Assembly: GCA_964564915.1 (NCBI GenBank)
Contig: CAZMCU010000008.1
Coordinates: 1-41,626 of the forward strand
DNA: 41,626 nt
Source of the DNA: JAFGBM01 sp964564915
Lineage (GTDB): Bacteria; Actinomycetota; Actinomycetes; Actinomycetales; Demequinaceae
Direction of reading: 5' to 3'
Part shown: positions 31,928-39,417 of the stretch, in pieces
Layout: the number at the start of each line of letters is the position of its first letter
How positions within the stretch are numbered: the first letter of the stretch is position 1
Program-made: the position numbers and the translations under genes
Notes under the pieces: generated by a model
What the model was told of the DNA's origin: nothing
The model's input: the letters and a program-made list of their open reading frames with translations, nothing else
The model's database searches: none

Positions 31928-32593
31928 TCAGGCGCGGTAGATGGCGATAGCGGCCGCGATGTAGTGGCAGGTGAAGCCCGCGATGGTGAGGGCATGGAAG
32001 ATCTCGTGGAAGCCGAAGTAGCGGGGGCTGGGGTTGGGCCATTTCGTGCCGTAGATGATGGCTCCCGCCGTGTAGGCGAGACCCCCCGCCGCGATCAACC
32101 ACACGACCGCGGCACCACCGGCGTCGTAGAACGGGTGCATGAAACCGACGGCGACCCACCCGAGAGCAAGGTAGAGGGGCACGTAAAGCCATCGCGGAGC
32201 GTTGAGCCACAAGACGCTCAGGAGGAGGCCTCCGATGGCCCCTACCCACACAATGCAGAGCGCGACGATCGCCGAGGAACGGGGGAGGAGCATCACCGTG
32301 AGGGGCGTGTACGTGCCAGCGATGATGAGGAAGATGTTCGCGTGGTCGATGCGCCGCAGGACCCCCCTAAGGCCCGTGTTCCAGTTCCCGCGGTGGTACA
32401 GGGCGGACATGCCGAAGAGCAGGACGGCGGTTACCGTGAATACGCTCGCCGTGATACGTCCCGCAAGTGTGGGGCCCGTAGCGACGAGCAGGATGCCCGC
32501 AAGGAACGCGAGTGGTGCCATTCCGAGATGCAACCAACCGCGCATGAGCGGCTTGCTGGGGGTCGGGGAGGGGGCGGGTGGGGTCTCGGTCAT
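31928..32593 (-). CDS. trhA: Hemolysin III/TrhA family membrane protein
   Basis: The 221-aa product has seven predicted membrane helices and the conserved HlyIII features: SALYHRGNW early, HANIFLIIAGTYTPL, and a C-terminal YFGFHEIFHALTIAGFTCHYIA with its metal-binding histidines. Family members affect membrane homeostasis; hemolysis is a historical name. ATG 32593 lies 7 nt after TAGGTT on the minus strand, the leaderless spacing. Longer in-frame starts run antisense across uppS and are rejected. Confidence 0.9.
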   Translation of the reverse strand: MTETPPAPSPTPSKPLMRGWLHLGMAPLAFLAGILLVATGPTLAGRITASVFTVTAVLLFGMSALYHRGNWNTGLRGVLRRIDHANIFLIIAGTYTPLTVMLLPRSSAIVALCIVWVGAIGGLLLSVLWLNAPRWLYVPLYLALGWVAVGFMHPFYDAGGAAVVWLIAAGGLAYTAGAIIYGTKWPNPSPRYFGFHEIFHALTIAGFTCHYIAAAIAIYRA

Positions 32594-32600
32594 GATCACC

Positions 32601-32620
32601 AACCTACGATACCGTAGGTT
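32601..32620. promoter_or_regulatory. Palindrome in the trhA-uppS divergent promoter region
   Basis: AACCTACG and CGTAGGTT form 8-bp inverted arms around ATAC. On the minus strand one arm supplies TAGGTT, 7 nt before the trhA start. On the plus strand the arms supply TACGAT and TAGGTT upstream of uppS. The dyad may be a bidirectional promoter core, a regulator operator overlapping the -10 boxes, or both. Confidence 0.5.
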
Positions 32621-32656
32621 AGGCGGCCACGATAGCGTGGACGCCGGAAAGAAAGG

Positions 32657-33427
32657 ATGTTGATGCGAGAGCTCCGGCCGCTCTATGGCCTTTACGAGCG
32701 GCGGCTGATTCGGTCCCTGAGGACCTCCGGTCGCATGCCCCGACATGTGGGGGTCATCCTCGACGGCAATCGACGATGGGCCAGGCACGCGGGAGAGGCG
32801 ACCGCGACCGGACATCGCAAGGGCGCGGATAAGATCACCGAACTTCTCGAGTGGTCGGAGGCGGTCGGTGTCGAGGTCGTCACGTTGTGGATGCTCTCCA
32901 CCGACAATCTTGAGCGAGACCCGGCGGAGTTGCGCGCGCTCTTGGAGATCATCGCCGATGCCGTGGAGCGGCTCGCGGCCGATGGCCGGTGGTGCATCCA
33001 GATCGTCGGGGCGCTTCGCCTCCTCCCACCGGAGACCGCCGATCGTTTGCGGAAAGCGGCCAAACCGACGGTTGATCGGAAGGGGCTTCACGTCAACATC
33101 GCGATTGGCTACGGTGGTCGGCACGAGATCGCCGACGCCGTGCGGGCGTTCCTCCTGTCCGGGGTGGAGAGCGGGCGATCGCTCGCGGAGGTGGCGGCCG
33201 ACTTCTCCGTCGAGCATATCGCGGAGCACCTCTACACCAAGGGGCAGCCCGACCCCGATCTGGTCATCCGGACCTCGGGCGAGCAGCGGCTGAGCGGATT
33301 CCTCATGTGGCAGAGCGCGCACAGCGAGTTCTACTTCTGCGAGGCGTACTGGCCGGACTTCCGGAGGGTCGACTACCTCCGTGCGCTCCGCGCGTACTCG
33401 ATGCGCGATCGTCGGCGCGGCAAGTAG
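32657..33427 (+). CDS. uppS: Polyprenyl diphosphate synthase (undecaprenyl/decaprenyl type)
   Basis: cis-Prenyltransferase that adds isopentenyl units to make the lipid carrier for cell-wall sugars. The 256-aa product has the signature HVGVILDGNRRWARHAGEATATGHRKGADKI with the catalytic Asp, TLWMLSTDNLERDPAEL, HVNIAIGYGGRHEIADAVR and PDPDLVIRTSGEQRLSGFLMWQSAHSEFYF. Two ATGs (32657, 32663) lie close together after an AAAGG site; the later one has better spacing. Chain length cannot be told from the sequence. Its substrate IPP is the product of the IspE-IspH pathway represented in the window. Confidence 0.95.
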   Translation: MLMRELRPLYGLYERRLIRSLRTSGRMPRHVGVILDGNRRWARHAGEATATGHRKGADKITELLEWSEAVGVEVVTLWMLSTDNLERDPAELRALLEIIADAVERLAADGRWCIQIVGALRLLPPETADRLRKAAKPTVDRKGLHVNIAIGYGGRHEIADAVRAFLLSGVESGRSLAEVAADFSVEHIAEHLYTKGQPDPDLVIRTSGEQRLSGFLMWQSAHSEFYFCEAYWPDFRRVDYLRALRAYSMRDRRRGK

Positions 33428-33580
33428 GGAGCACAAGCGCGCACCAATCGGCGTGTTGCCGGACGACGCGCCCGGGCGCGCGTACCGTCGAGAACGTAAT
33501 GACTGTAAGCATCGTCACCTAGCATCCGCCCCGGGGCGGGTTGCACTCCGGGGCCCGACCACTAGCCCAAGGGAGCCCTC

Positions 33581-34945
33581 GTGACCGTCACCGTCAACCC
33601 GACACCGACGAAGACCCAGGCGAAGCAGGAGACCCGAGTTCGGACGTTCGTTCTCGACACGTCCGTGCTGCTGTCCGATCCGCGGGCGATGTTGAGGTTC
33701 GCGGAGCACTCCGTCGTCCTCCCGATCGTGGTCATCACCGAGCTGGAGGCGAAGCGGCACCATCCCGAACTCGGGTACTTCGCGCGGGCTGCGCTACGAC
33801 TCCTGGACGAGTTGCGCGTCGAGCACGGTCACCTCGACGATCCGATCCTGGCGAACGAGGAGGAGGGAACGCTCAGGGTCGAACTCAACCACACCGACCC
33901 CGAGGTCCTCCCCAGCGGGTTCCGGTTGGGAGACAACGACTCGAGAATCCTCGCCGTCGCCGCCAACCTGCGGGCGGAGGGGCACACGGTCACCCTCGTG
34001 TCGAAGGACCTGCCGATGCGGGTCAAGGCCGCCGCCCTGGGGCTCGACGCAGAGGAGTACCGCGCCGAGTTGGCGGTGGATTCCGGCTGGACCGGTATGC
34101 GGGAAATCTCCATCTCCGAGGAGAAGATGGCGGAACTCTACGATGCGGAGTCGATCCCCGCGCCCCCCACCGACGACGCGGGAGAGGACACGTCCACCCT
34201 TCCCGTCCATACCGGGCTCGTCCTCCATTCTTCGCGCGGCTCCGCCTTGGGTCGCCTCACCGAGGACGGCACCATTCGGCACGTGCGCGGTGACCTCGAG
34301 ATCTTCGGCATTCACGGGAGGAGCGCGGAGCAGCGCATCGCGATCGACCTCCTCCTCGACGAGACGATCGGAATCGTCTCCCTCGGGGGGCGCGCGGGAA
34401 CGGGCAAGAGCGCGCTCGCCCTCTGTGCGGGGCTTGAGGCCGTGCTCGAACGAAGGCAACACAAGAAGATCCTCGTGTTCCGCCCCCTCTACGCGGTCGG
34501 AGGACAGGACCTGGGGTACCTCCCCGGAAGTGAGTCCGAGAAGATGAACCCCTGGGCGCAAGCGGTGTTCGACACCCTTAGCGCCGTGGTATCCGCCCCC
34601 GTGATCGAGGAGGTCATGGCTCGGGGAATGCTGGAGGTGCTTCCGCTGACCCACATCAGAGGGCGCTCCCTTCACGACGCCTTCGTCATCGTCGACGAGG
34701 CTCAATCGCTCGAGCGCAACGTGCTCCTGACCATGCTGAGTCGTGTTGGCCAGGGCTCACGGGTGATTCTCACCCACGACGTCGCTCAGCGCGACAACCT
34801 CAGGGTGGGGCGCCACGACGGCGTCGCCGCCGTGGTCGAAGCGCTCAAGGGGCATCCACTCTTCGCCCACGTCACCCTGGAGCGGTCCGAGCGCTCCGCC
34901 GTCGCCGCCCTCGTAACGGACCTCCTGGAGCGGCTGGATCTGTAG
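33581..34945 (+). CDS. PIN domain plus PhoH-like ATPase (YlaK type)
   Basis: A two-domain protein of 454 aa. The N-terminal PIN nuclease fold spans residues about 22-155, with the acidic residues in VLDTSVLLSDP, VITELE, LGDNDSRILA and VSKDLPMR. The PhoH ATPase part begins about residue 245 and contains Walker A GRAGTGKSA (Lys276), FRPLYAVGGQDLGYLPGSESEKMNPW and Walker B FVIVDEAQSLERN. PIN-PhoH proteins are RNA-acting helicase/nucleases in mycobacteria; the target here is unknown. The GTG follows GGGAGCC. The 153 bp upstream hold a candidate -10 TAGCAT near 33520 and a perfect palindromic GC stem near 33530-33545, nothing else recognisable. The next gene starts at the base after its stop. Confidence 0.93.
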   Translation: MTVTVNPTPTKTQAKQETRVRTFVLDTSVLLSDPRAMLRFAEHSVVLPIVVITELEAKRHHPELGYFARAALRLLDELRVEHGHLDDPILANEEEGTLRVELNHTDPEVLPSGFRLGDNDSRILAVAANLRAEGHTVTLVSKDLPMRVKAAALGLDAEEYRAELAVDSGWTGMREISISEEKMAELYDAESIPAPPTDDAGEDTSTLPVHTGLVLHSSRGSALGRLTEDGTIRHVRGDLEIFGIHGRSAEQRIAIDLLLDETIGIVSLGGRAGTGKSALALCAGLEAVLERRQHKKILVFRPLYAVGGQDLGYLPGSESEKMNPWAQAVFDTLSAVVSAPVIEEVMARGMLEVLPLTHIRGRSLHDAFVIVDEAQSLERNVLLTMLSRVGQGSRVILTHDVAQRDNLRVGRHDGVAAVVEALKGHPLFAHVTLERSERSAVAALVTDLLERLDL

Positions 34946-35635
34946 ATGAAACTTCAACCCGTGCCCGCGAGGGCGAACAACGTGGTGTCGGCGATCGTGC
35001 GCGTCATCGTCGCGGCGATCGCGTTGCTCACGGTCTACAACCTCCTCAGTGCGGGCGGTCCAGCGCAGCTCCTGACGTTTACCCTCCAGTCGAACACGAT
35101 GGTGGCCGTTTCATTTCTGTGGACCGCGCACCACCTCGTTTGGGGGCGACGCACCCCGCCCGAGTGGCTCGCCGGGAGTGCCGTCTTCTATCTCACGATC
35201 ACCGGGATCGTCTACAACTTCGTCCTCGGTACGGGAGACGCCGGTTCGCCCAACGTCCTCTTCGGCCTCTCCAACTCGGACCTCGAACACCGCGTCACCC
35301 CGATCGCGGCGCTCGTGATCTGGATCGTCTTCGCCGAGCATCGTCGCATCCCGTGGAAGTTCGTGACCATCTGGCTCTACTACCTCATCGGATATCTCGT
35401 GGCTGTCCTGGTCCTCGTCGCGGCGATCCCGTCGCTCCACGCCCCGTACTCGTTCCTCGATGTCGAGGCGCTCGGCGTGGGGGGTGTCGCGTGGAGAATC
35501 GCGGTGTACCTGGCGGGGTTCCTGGTGCTCTCTGCGACGATGATCGGATTCGATCACCTGCTTCCCTCGCACACGCCGTGGGGCGAATTGGATCCTCTCG
35601 ACCAAGTACCCCACGGGAAGGGGTTGCCCTCGTAG
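34946..35635 (+). CDS. Pr6Pr family integral membrane protein
   Basis: The 229-aa product has six predicted membrane helices and the family landmarks: FTLQSNTMVAVSFLW, FYLTITGIVYNFVL, and SDLEHRVTPIAALVIWIVFAEH, followed by further helices. Pr6Pr proteins are widespread in actinobacteria and of unknown function. The ATG lies directly after the PhoH stop with no intervening base, so it is translationally coupled to it. It converges with fumC. Confidence 0.85.
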   Translation: MKLQPVPARANNVVSAIVRVIVAAIALLTVYNLLSAGGPAQLLTFTLQSNTMVAVSFLWTAHHLVWGRRTPPEWLAGSAVFYLTITGIVYNFVLGTGDAGSPNVLFGLSNSDLEHRVTPIAALVIWIVFAEHRRIPWKFVTIWLYYLIGYLVAVLVLVAAIPSLHAPYSFLDVEALGVGGVAWRIAVYLAGFLVLSATMIGFDHLLPSHTPWGELDPLDQVPHGKGLPS

Positions 35636-35676
35636 TCGCGCTGGGGCGATCTAGCCGGTTGTGCGCGAGTGGCCCT

Positions 35677-37074
35677 CTAGGCCTCGCCCGTCATCGTCGA
35701 CACGTCGAGGAGGGCATCGAGTTGGGCGGCGTCGACCTCGCCCCTCTCGACGAACCCCAGAGCGATCACCGCTTCCCTGACCGTCACTCCGTTCGCGACC
35801 GCGTGCTGGACCACCGTGGCCGCGTTCTCGTAGCCGATGATCGGGCTGAGGGGGGTGACGATGCTGGGGGACGCCTCGGCGAGTCGGCGGGCTCGTTCGG
35901 CGTTGGCTTCGATACCGGCTACCGCTCGATCCGCCAGGAGGACGCACGCGTTCGAGAGCAAACGAATCGACTCCAGTACCCCGAGCGCCATGACGGGCAC
36001 CTGCACGTTGAGCTCGAACGACCCGGAGGCGCCCGCCCAGGCGACCGTAGCGTCGTTCCCGATCACGCGGGAGCACACCTGGAGTACGGCCTCGGGGATG
36101 ACGGGGTTGACCTTCCCCGGCATGATCGACGAACCGGGTTGGAGTGCGGGGAGGCGGATCTCTCCGAGGCCGGTGTTGGGGCCGGATCCCATCCACCGCA
36201 GGTCATTGCACATCTTGGTGAGGCTCACGGCGATCGTGCGAAGCGCCCCGCTCAACTCCACGAGTCCGTCTCGCCCGGACTGCGCCTCGAAGTGATTGCG
36301 AGCCTCGGTCAGGGGGAGGCCAGTGTCTTCCGCGAGGAGTGCGATGACACGTGCCGAAAAGCCCGGGGGCGTGTTGATTCCCGTCCCCACCGCCGTTCCA
36401 CCCAGCGGGACCTCGGTGACTCGGGGGAGTGCGGCCTCGACCCGTTCGATCCCGTATCGGATAGCGGCGGCGTATCCGCCACACTCCTGGCCGAGGGTGA
36501 CGGGAGTCGCGTCCATGAGGTGGGTTCTCCCCGGCTTGACGACGTTGGCGAACTCCGAGGCCTTGGTCTCACAAGCGGACGCGAGGTGGTCGAGGGCGGG
36601 GACGAGGTCGCGGACGACCGCGCTCGCGGCGGCGACATGGACGGAGGTGGGGAACACGTCGTTCGACGATTGGGAGGCGTTGACGTGATCGTTCGCGTCA
36701 ACATCCGCACCGAGTCGTGTGCTCGCGAGGCGGGCGATGACCTCGTTCGCGTTCATGTTCGATGACGTGCCCGATCCGGTCTGGAACACGTCGACCAGGA
36801 ATTCCCCGTCGTGAACCCCGGACGCGACCTCCTGTGCCGCGGCAACGATCGCGTCGGCCATGGTCCGGTCGAGCACGCCAAGTTCGGCGTTCACACGCGC
36901 CGCCGCCATCTTGATGCGCGCGAGGGATTCGATGTTCGATCGCTCGAGTCGGAGTCCGGAGACGGGAAAGTTCTCGATCGCGCGCTGCGTTTGCGCCCCG
37001 TACAGGGCATCCGCGGGCACCTTGATCTCACCCATGGTGTCGTGCTCGATTCTTTCCGAAGCGGGGTCTCCCAT
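35677..37074 (-). CDS. fumC: Class II fumarate hydratase
   Basis: Interconverts fumarate and malate in the TCA cycle. The 465-aa product starts ERIEHDTMGEIKVPADALYGAQTQRAIENFPVSG. It has the superfamily signature GSSIMPGKVNPVIPEA, HVNASQSSNDVFPTS, the catalytic His in KPGRTHLMDATPVTLGQE, and ends in the usual ALLDVSTMTGEA. ATG 37074 is chosen over upstream starts because GACAAT lies 6 nt before it and the conserved N terminus begins there. It converges with the Pr6Pr gene and diverges from the first LRV-like gene. Confidence 0.96.
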   Translation of the reverse strand: MGDPASERIEHDTMGEIKVPADALYGAQTQRAIENFPVSGLRLERSNIESLARIKMAAARVNAELGVLDRTMADAIVAAAQEVASGVHDGEFLVDVFQTGSGTSSNMNANEVIARLASTRLGADVDANDHVNASQSSNDVFPTSVHVAAASAVVRDLVPALDHLASACETKASEFANVVKPGRTHLMDATPVTLGQECGGYAAAIRYGIERVEAALPRVTEVPLGGTAVGTGINTPPGFSARVIALLAEDTGLPLTEARNHFEAQSGRDGLVELSGALRTIAVSLTKMCNDLRWMGSGPNTGLGEIRLPALQPGSSIMPGKVNPVIPEAVLQVCSRVIGNDATVAWAGASGSFELNVQVPVMALGVLESIRLLSNACVLLADRAVAGIEANAERARRLAEASPSIVTPLSPIIGYENAATVVQHAVANGVTVREAVIALGFVERGEVDAAQLDALLDVSTMTGEA

Positions 37075-37080
37075 GGCGCC

Positions 37081-37086
37081 ATTGTC
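37081..37086 (-). promoter_or_regulatory. -10 box for fumC, leaderless spacing
   Basis: On the minus strand GACAAT is followed by six bases and the ATG at 37074. The same hexamer serves ftsB. Confidence 0.5.
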
Positions 37087-37227
37087 GCAGGAGCGCGCCC
37101 CGACCGGGCGCTCTTCTCTACAATTCGACGTCATGACGTCCGTCGGGTATCGTCTCATTTAGTAGCCACAATGGCGGGGCGCTAGCCCTGCTGTGCGTCC
37201 CCGATCAACTCTGAGGAGACGCATCTC

Positions 37228-37614
37228 ATGGCGATCATCGGCCGGACATCCACGAACATTGGACCTGAGGGCAAGGCTTCAGCCGGAGACCTCAGCGGTG
37301 ACGAATACATGGTTCTCGTGCGATCCAAGGATGTGTCGGCGCGGGTCGCCGCCGCTAGTCGCGTGGAGGCTCCTTTGGGCGCTCTCCTCGCCTTCGCTCA
37401 GGATGCTCGGGCGGAGGTGCGGATGGCCGTCGCCTCCAACCACGGAATCGGCAGAACCACCACCGTGATCGCGCACCTCGCGGACGACAAGAACGTCGAC
37501 GTGGTTCGTGCCCTCGTGGACAACCCAACGGTGCCCCGGGACGCGATCGAGAAGGTGGCGCTCTCGGGTCCGAAGGTCCTGCGGACGTACGCTCGCGAAC
37601 GGCTTGAGGCCTAG
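37228..37614 (+). CDS. Small leucine-rich-variant/HEAT-like repeat protein (copy 1)
   Basis: No named function. The 128-aa product is made of short helical repeats with the spacing VxxxVAxNxxxxxxxLxxLAxD (AEVRMAVASNHGIGRTTTVI, HLADDKNVDVVRALVDNPTV, ALSGPKVLRTYARERLEA). This is the pattern of leucine-rich repeat variants. It aligns without large gaps to the 149-aa protein at 38902-39351, so the two are paralogues. A GAGGAG site precedes the ATG with a longish 9-nt gap. Its TAG stop overlaps the stop of the PfkB kinase on the other strand (CTAG). It probably mediates binding to protein or RNA; that is inference. Confidence 0.75.
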   Translation: MAIIGRTSTNIGPEGKASAGDLSGDEYMVLVRSKDVSARVAAASRVEAPLGALLAFAQDARAEVRMAVASNHGIGRTTTVIAHLADDKNVDVVRALVDNPTVPRDAIEKVALSGPKVLRTYARERLEA

Positions 37615-38534
37615 GTTTCGCCGAGTTCCTCCAGCGTGGGAGGGTCCGCTCCCTCGCGGGACACCGTGATCGCGGCGATCCCGACCGACCGGTTGAGCAC
37701 GTAGGTGATGACGTCGCTCGTCACCATGGGGAGGTCGTTGCGGTGCTCCGCACCAAGGTAGCCCTGAGACCACAGCCCGTCGATCAAGCCCGCCATAAAG
37801 GAATCGCCTGCTCCAACCGTGTCGGTAACTGAGACGAAGGGTGCGGAGACGTCGACCTTTCTCCCGTCCTTGATGAACGCGGTCGCCCCTTTGGCGCCCC
37901 GCGTCAGGACGATGATCGCGGGACCCAAGGCAAGCCAACTGCGTGCCGTAGCGCTGGGGGCCTGGTCGGGTTCGAGCCACTCCAGGTCCTCGTCGCTGAC
38001 CTTAACGATGTCAGAGAGGTGGACCAGCCCCTCGATCTGCTTGCTGGCGGTGACTCGACTCCCCATGAGCGCGGGCCGGATGTTGGGATCGTAGGTGATC
38101 GTTGCCGTCTGGCGGTGTTGTGTGAGAAGTCGGATGACTTCCGCCGCGCCTGGCGGGAGGATCGCTCCGATTGATCCGGTGTGGACCACATGCGGTTTGC
38201 GGGTGATGGCGGCGTTGGGGTTGACGGCCCAGGTGAGATCGAAGTTGTATTGGGCGGCACCCGTCTCGTCGAGCAGCGCGGTTGCGACCGGGGTGTGAAT
38301 CGCGGACTCGGAGCCCCGCACCACGGTGACATCCGAGGCCTCAAGGTGCTCCCGAATCATCCGCCCGTAGTCGTCGAGTGCGATCCAGGTGAGGAGCTCC
38401 ACCTCACGCCGCAGCCTTCCCAGGCCAATCGCAACGTTGGCGGGGGACCCTCCCGGAACCGCGGTTTCCGTACCGTCGGGGCGTCGGACAACGTCGATGA
38501 GGGCTTCGCCGACAACGAGCGCGTGGCCGGTCAC
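37611..38534 (-). CDS. PfkB family carbohydrate kinase (fructokinase-like)
   Basis: ATP-dependent sugar kinase. The 307-aa product has the ribokinase-fold motifs GGSPANVAIGLGRLR (first PfkB signature), ITYDPNIRPALM, SDEDLEWL, LTRGAKGATAF and the C-terminal anion hole with catalytic Asp DTVGAGDSFMAGLIDGLW. Sugar specificity cannot be fixed; fructokinase is the nearest guess. The GTG start overlaps the xseB stop by four bases (GTGA), so it is expressed from the xseB promoter. That coupling of a sugar kinase to a nuclease subunit is unusual. Confidence 0.88.
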   Translation of the reverse strand: MTGHALVVGEALIDVVRRPDGTETAVPGGSPANVAIGLGRLRREVELLTWIALDDYGRMIREHLEASDVTVVRGSESAIHTPVATALLDETGAAQYNFDLTWAVNPNAAITRKPHVVHTGSIGAILPPGAAEVIRLLTQHRQTATITYDPNIRPALMGSRVTASKQIEGLVHLSDIVKVSDEDLEWLEPDQAPSATARSWLALGPAIIVLTRGAKGATAFIKDGRKVDVSAPFVSVTDTVGAGDSFMAGLIDGLWSQGYLGAEHRNDLPMVTSDVITYVLNRSVGIAAITVSREGADPPTLEELGET

Positions 38535-38776
38535 CCGTCATCCTTGGGGGCGTCGTCCCCGTTTGCCTCGGTCCCGTCCCCCCGGAGCTCCGTTACCCTC
38601 GCCCGAGCCCCTTCAAGCAGCTGCTGGCACCGTACGGCGAGAGCCTCCCCGCGCTCCCACAGGGTGAGCGACTCATCGAGCGTCGCAGCGCCCGCCTCCA
38701 GTTTGGCGACGATAGAGATGAGTTCGTCTCGTGCTTCCTCGTACGTGAGAGAGTCCACATTTCGGGGTGTCGTCAC
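38531..38776 (-). CDS. xseB: Exodeoxyribonuclease VII small subunit
   Basis: Small subunit of exonuclease VII, which degrades single-stranded DNA. The 81-aa product has the family core LTYEEARDELISIVAKLEAGAATLDESLTLWERGEALAVRCQQLLEGARARV and an acidic tail. The GTG start lies 7 nt after a TAGCCT box. It is separated from its partner xseA by the LRV-like gene on the opposite strand, so the two subunits are probably not co-transcribed. Confidence 0.93.
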   Translation of the reverse strand: MTTPRNVDSLTYEEARDELISIVAKLEAGAATLDESLTLWERGEALAVRCQQLLEGARARVTELRGDGTEANGDDAPKDDG

Positions 38777-38783
38777 ATCCCTG

Positions 38784-38789
38784 AGGCTA
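38784..38789 (-). promoter_or_regulatory. -10 box for xseB, leaderless spacing
   Basis: On the minus strand TAGCCT is followed by seven bases and the GTG start. No ribosome site is present. Confidence 0.5.
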
Positions 38790-38901
38790 CCCCCAATGGC
38801 ATATCGACTAGCGCGAGATGCTCATTTCCACCGTCATGATTCCCCCGTGGGGACTCTCATTGAGTACAAGAGAAGAACCATTCCACAACGGGGTGAAGGC
38901 C

Positions 38902-39351
38902 ATGAACACCGAAGAACTCGGCAAGGGTGCGAGTGCACTCGAGGCGATACGCCAGGCGACGGATTCCGTCACCGGCGACGCCTACTTCGCGGCTCTCGCA
39001 CGTGCACGAGAAACCAAGGTCCGTGCCGCGGTTGCGGAAGGACCCGATACCCCGTTGGCGGTGCTCCTCATTCTCGCGAAAGACGTGGCTCCGGCGGTTC
39101 GCGCTGCCGTCGCGCGCAATCCTCGGGTCGACTTGCCACTCCAGATCCGGGAGACGCTCGCTGAGGACAAGAGCGTCGAGGTGCTGCTCGGTCTTATCGA
39201 CTGCCCCAATCTTCCGGACGTGGTTCTCTCCAAGCTTTCGAGGTCGAAGGTCAAGAAAGTGGCCATCGCAGCGAAGGAACGCACGAAGATACGCAATGTG
39301 TTCGGCGGATCGTCGCCGATGTTCGGTCAGGTCAGGCTCGCCTCCAGCTGA
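38902..39351 (+). CDS. Small leucine-rich-variant/HEAT-like repeat protein (copy 2)
   Basis: No named function. The 149-aa product has helical repeats (TKVRAAVAEGPDTPLAVLLI, LAKDVAPAVRAAVARNPRVD, LAEDKSVEVLLGLIDCPNLP, LSRSKVKKVAIAAKERTKI) and a Gly/Ser-rich end. It is collinear with the product at 37228-37614 over most of its length. Here the stretch corresponding to AEDKSVEVLLGLIDCPN matches DDKNVDVVRALVDNP of the other. ATG 38902 has AAGG upstream; an in-frame ATG at 38818 would add 28 residues not resembling the partner. It lies between xseB and xseA on the opposite strand. Confidence 0.75.
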   Translation: MNTEELGKGASALEAIRQATDSVTGDAYFAALARARETKVRAAVAEGPDTPLAVLLILAKDVAPAVRAAVARNPRVDLPLQIRETLAEDKSVEVLLGLIDCPNLPDVVLSKLSRSKVKKVAIAAKERTKIRNVFGGSSPMFGQVRLASS

Positions 39352-39385
39352 GGGGGAGGCGAATCGGACGGATCGAATCGTTCAG

Positions 39386-39417
39386 GAGGGGCGGCCGCCG
39401 CAAGGCGGTCGCCCCTC
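39386..39417 (+). terminator. Terminator hairpin between the LRV-like gene and xseA
   Basis: A 14-bp stem (39386-39399 with 39404-39417) with a single G-T pair and a GCAA tetraloop, closing the convergent LRV-like gene and xseA. It overlaps the xseA stop codon. No T-run follows on either strand. It can act in both directions. Confidence 0.75.

Noticed and set aside
31928..33436. 502-codon version of trhA
   Set aside because: The added N-terminal 281 residues are antisense to uppS; the membrane protein starts at ATG 32593.
33530..33545. Perfect CCGCCCC/GGGGCGG palindrome read as a terminator for uppS
   Set aside because: There is no loop spacing or T-run, and it lies between a possible -10 box and the PhoH start; function undecided, so not listed as a feature.
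35119..36765. Plus-strand reading frame of 548 codons over Pr6Pr and fumC
   Set aside because: Runs antisense to fumC and out of frame with Pr6Pr; its Arg/Gly-rich composition is typical of a shadow frame.
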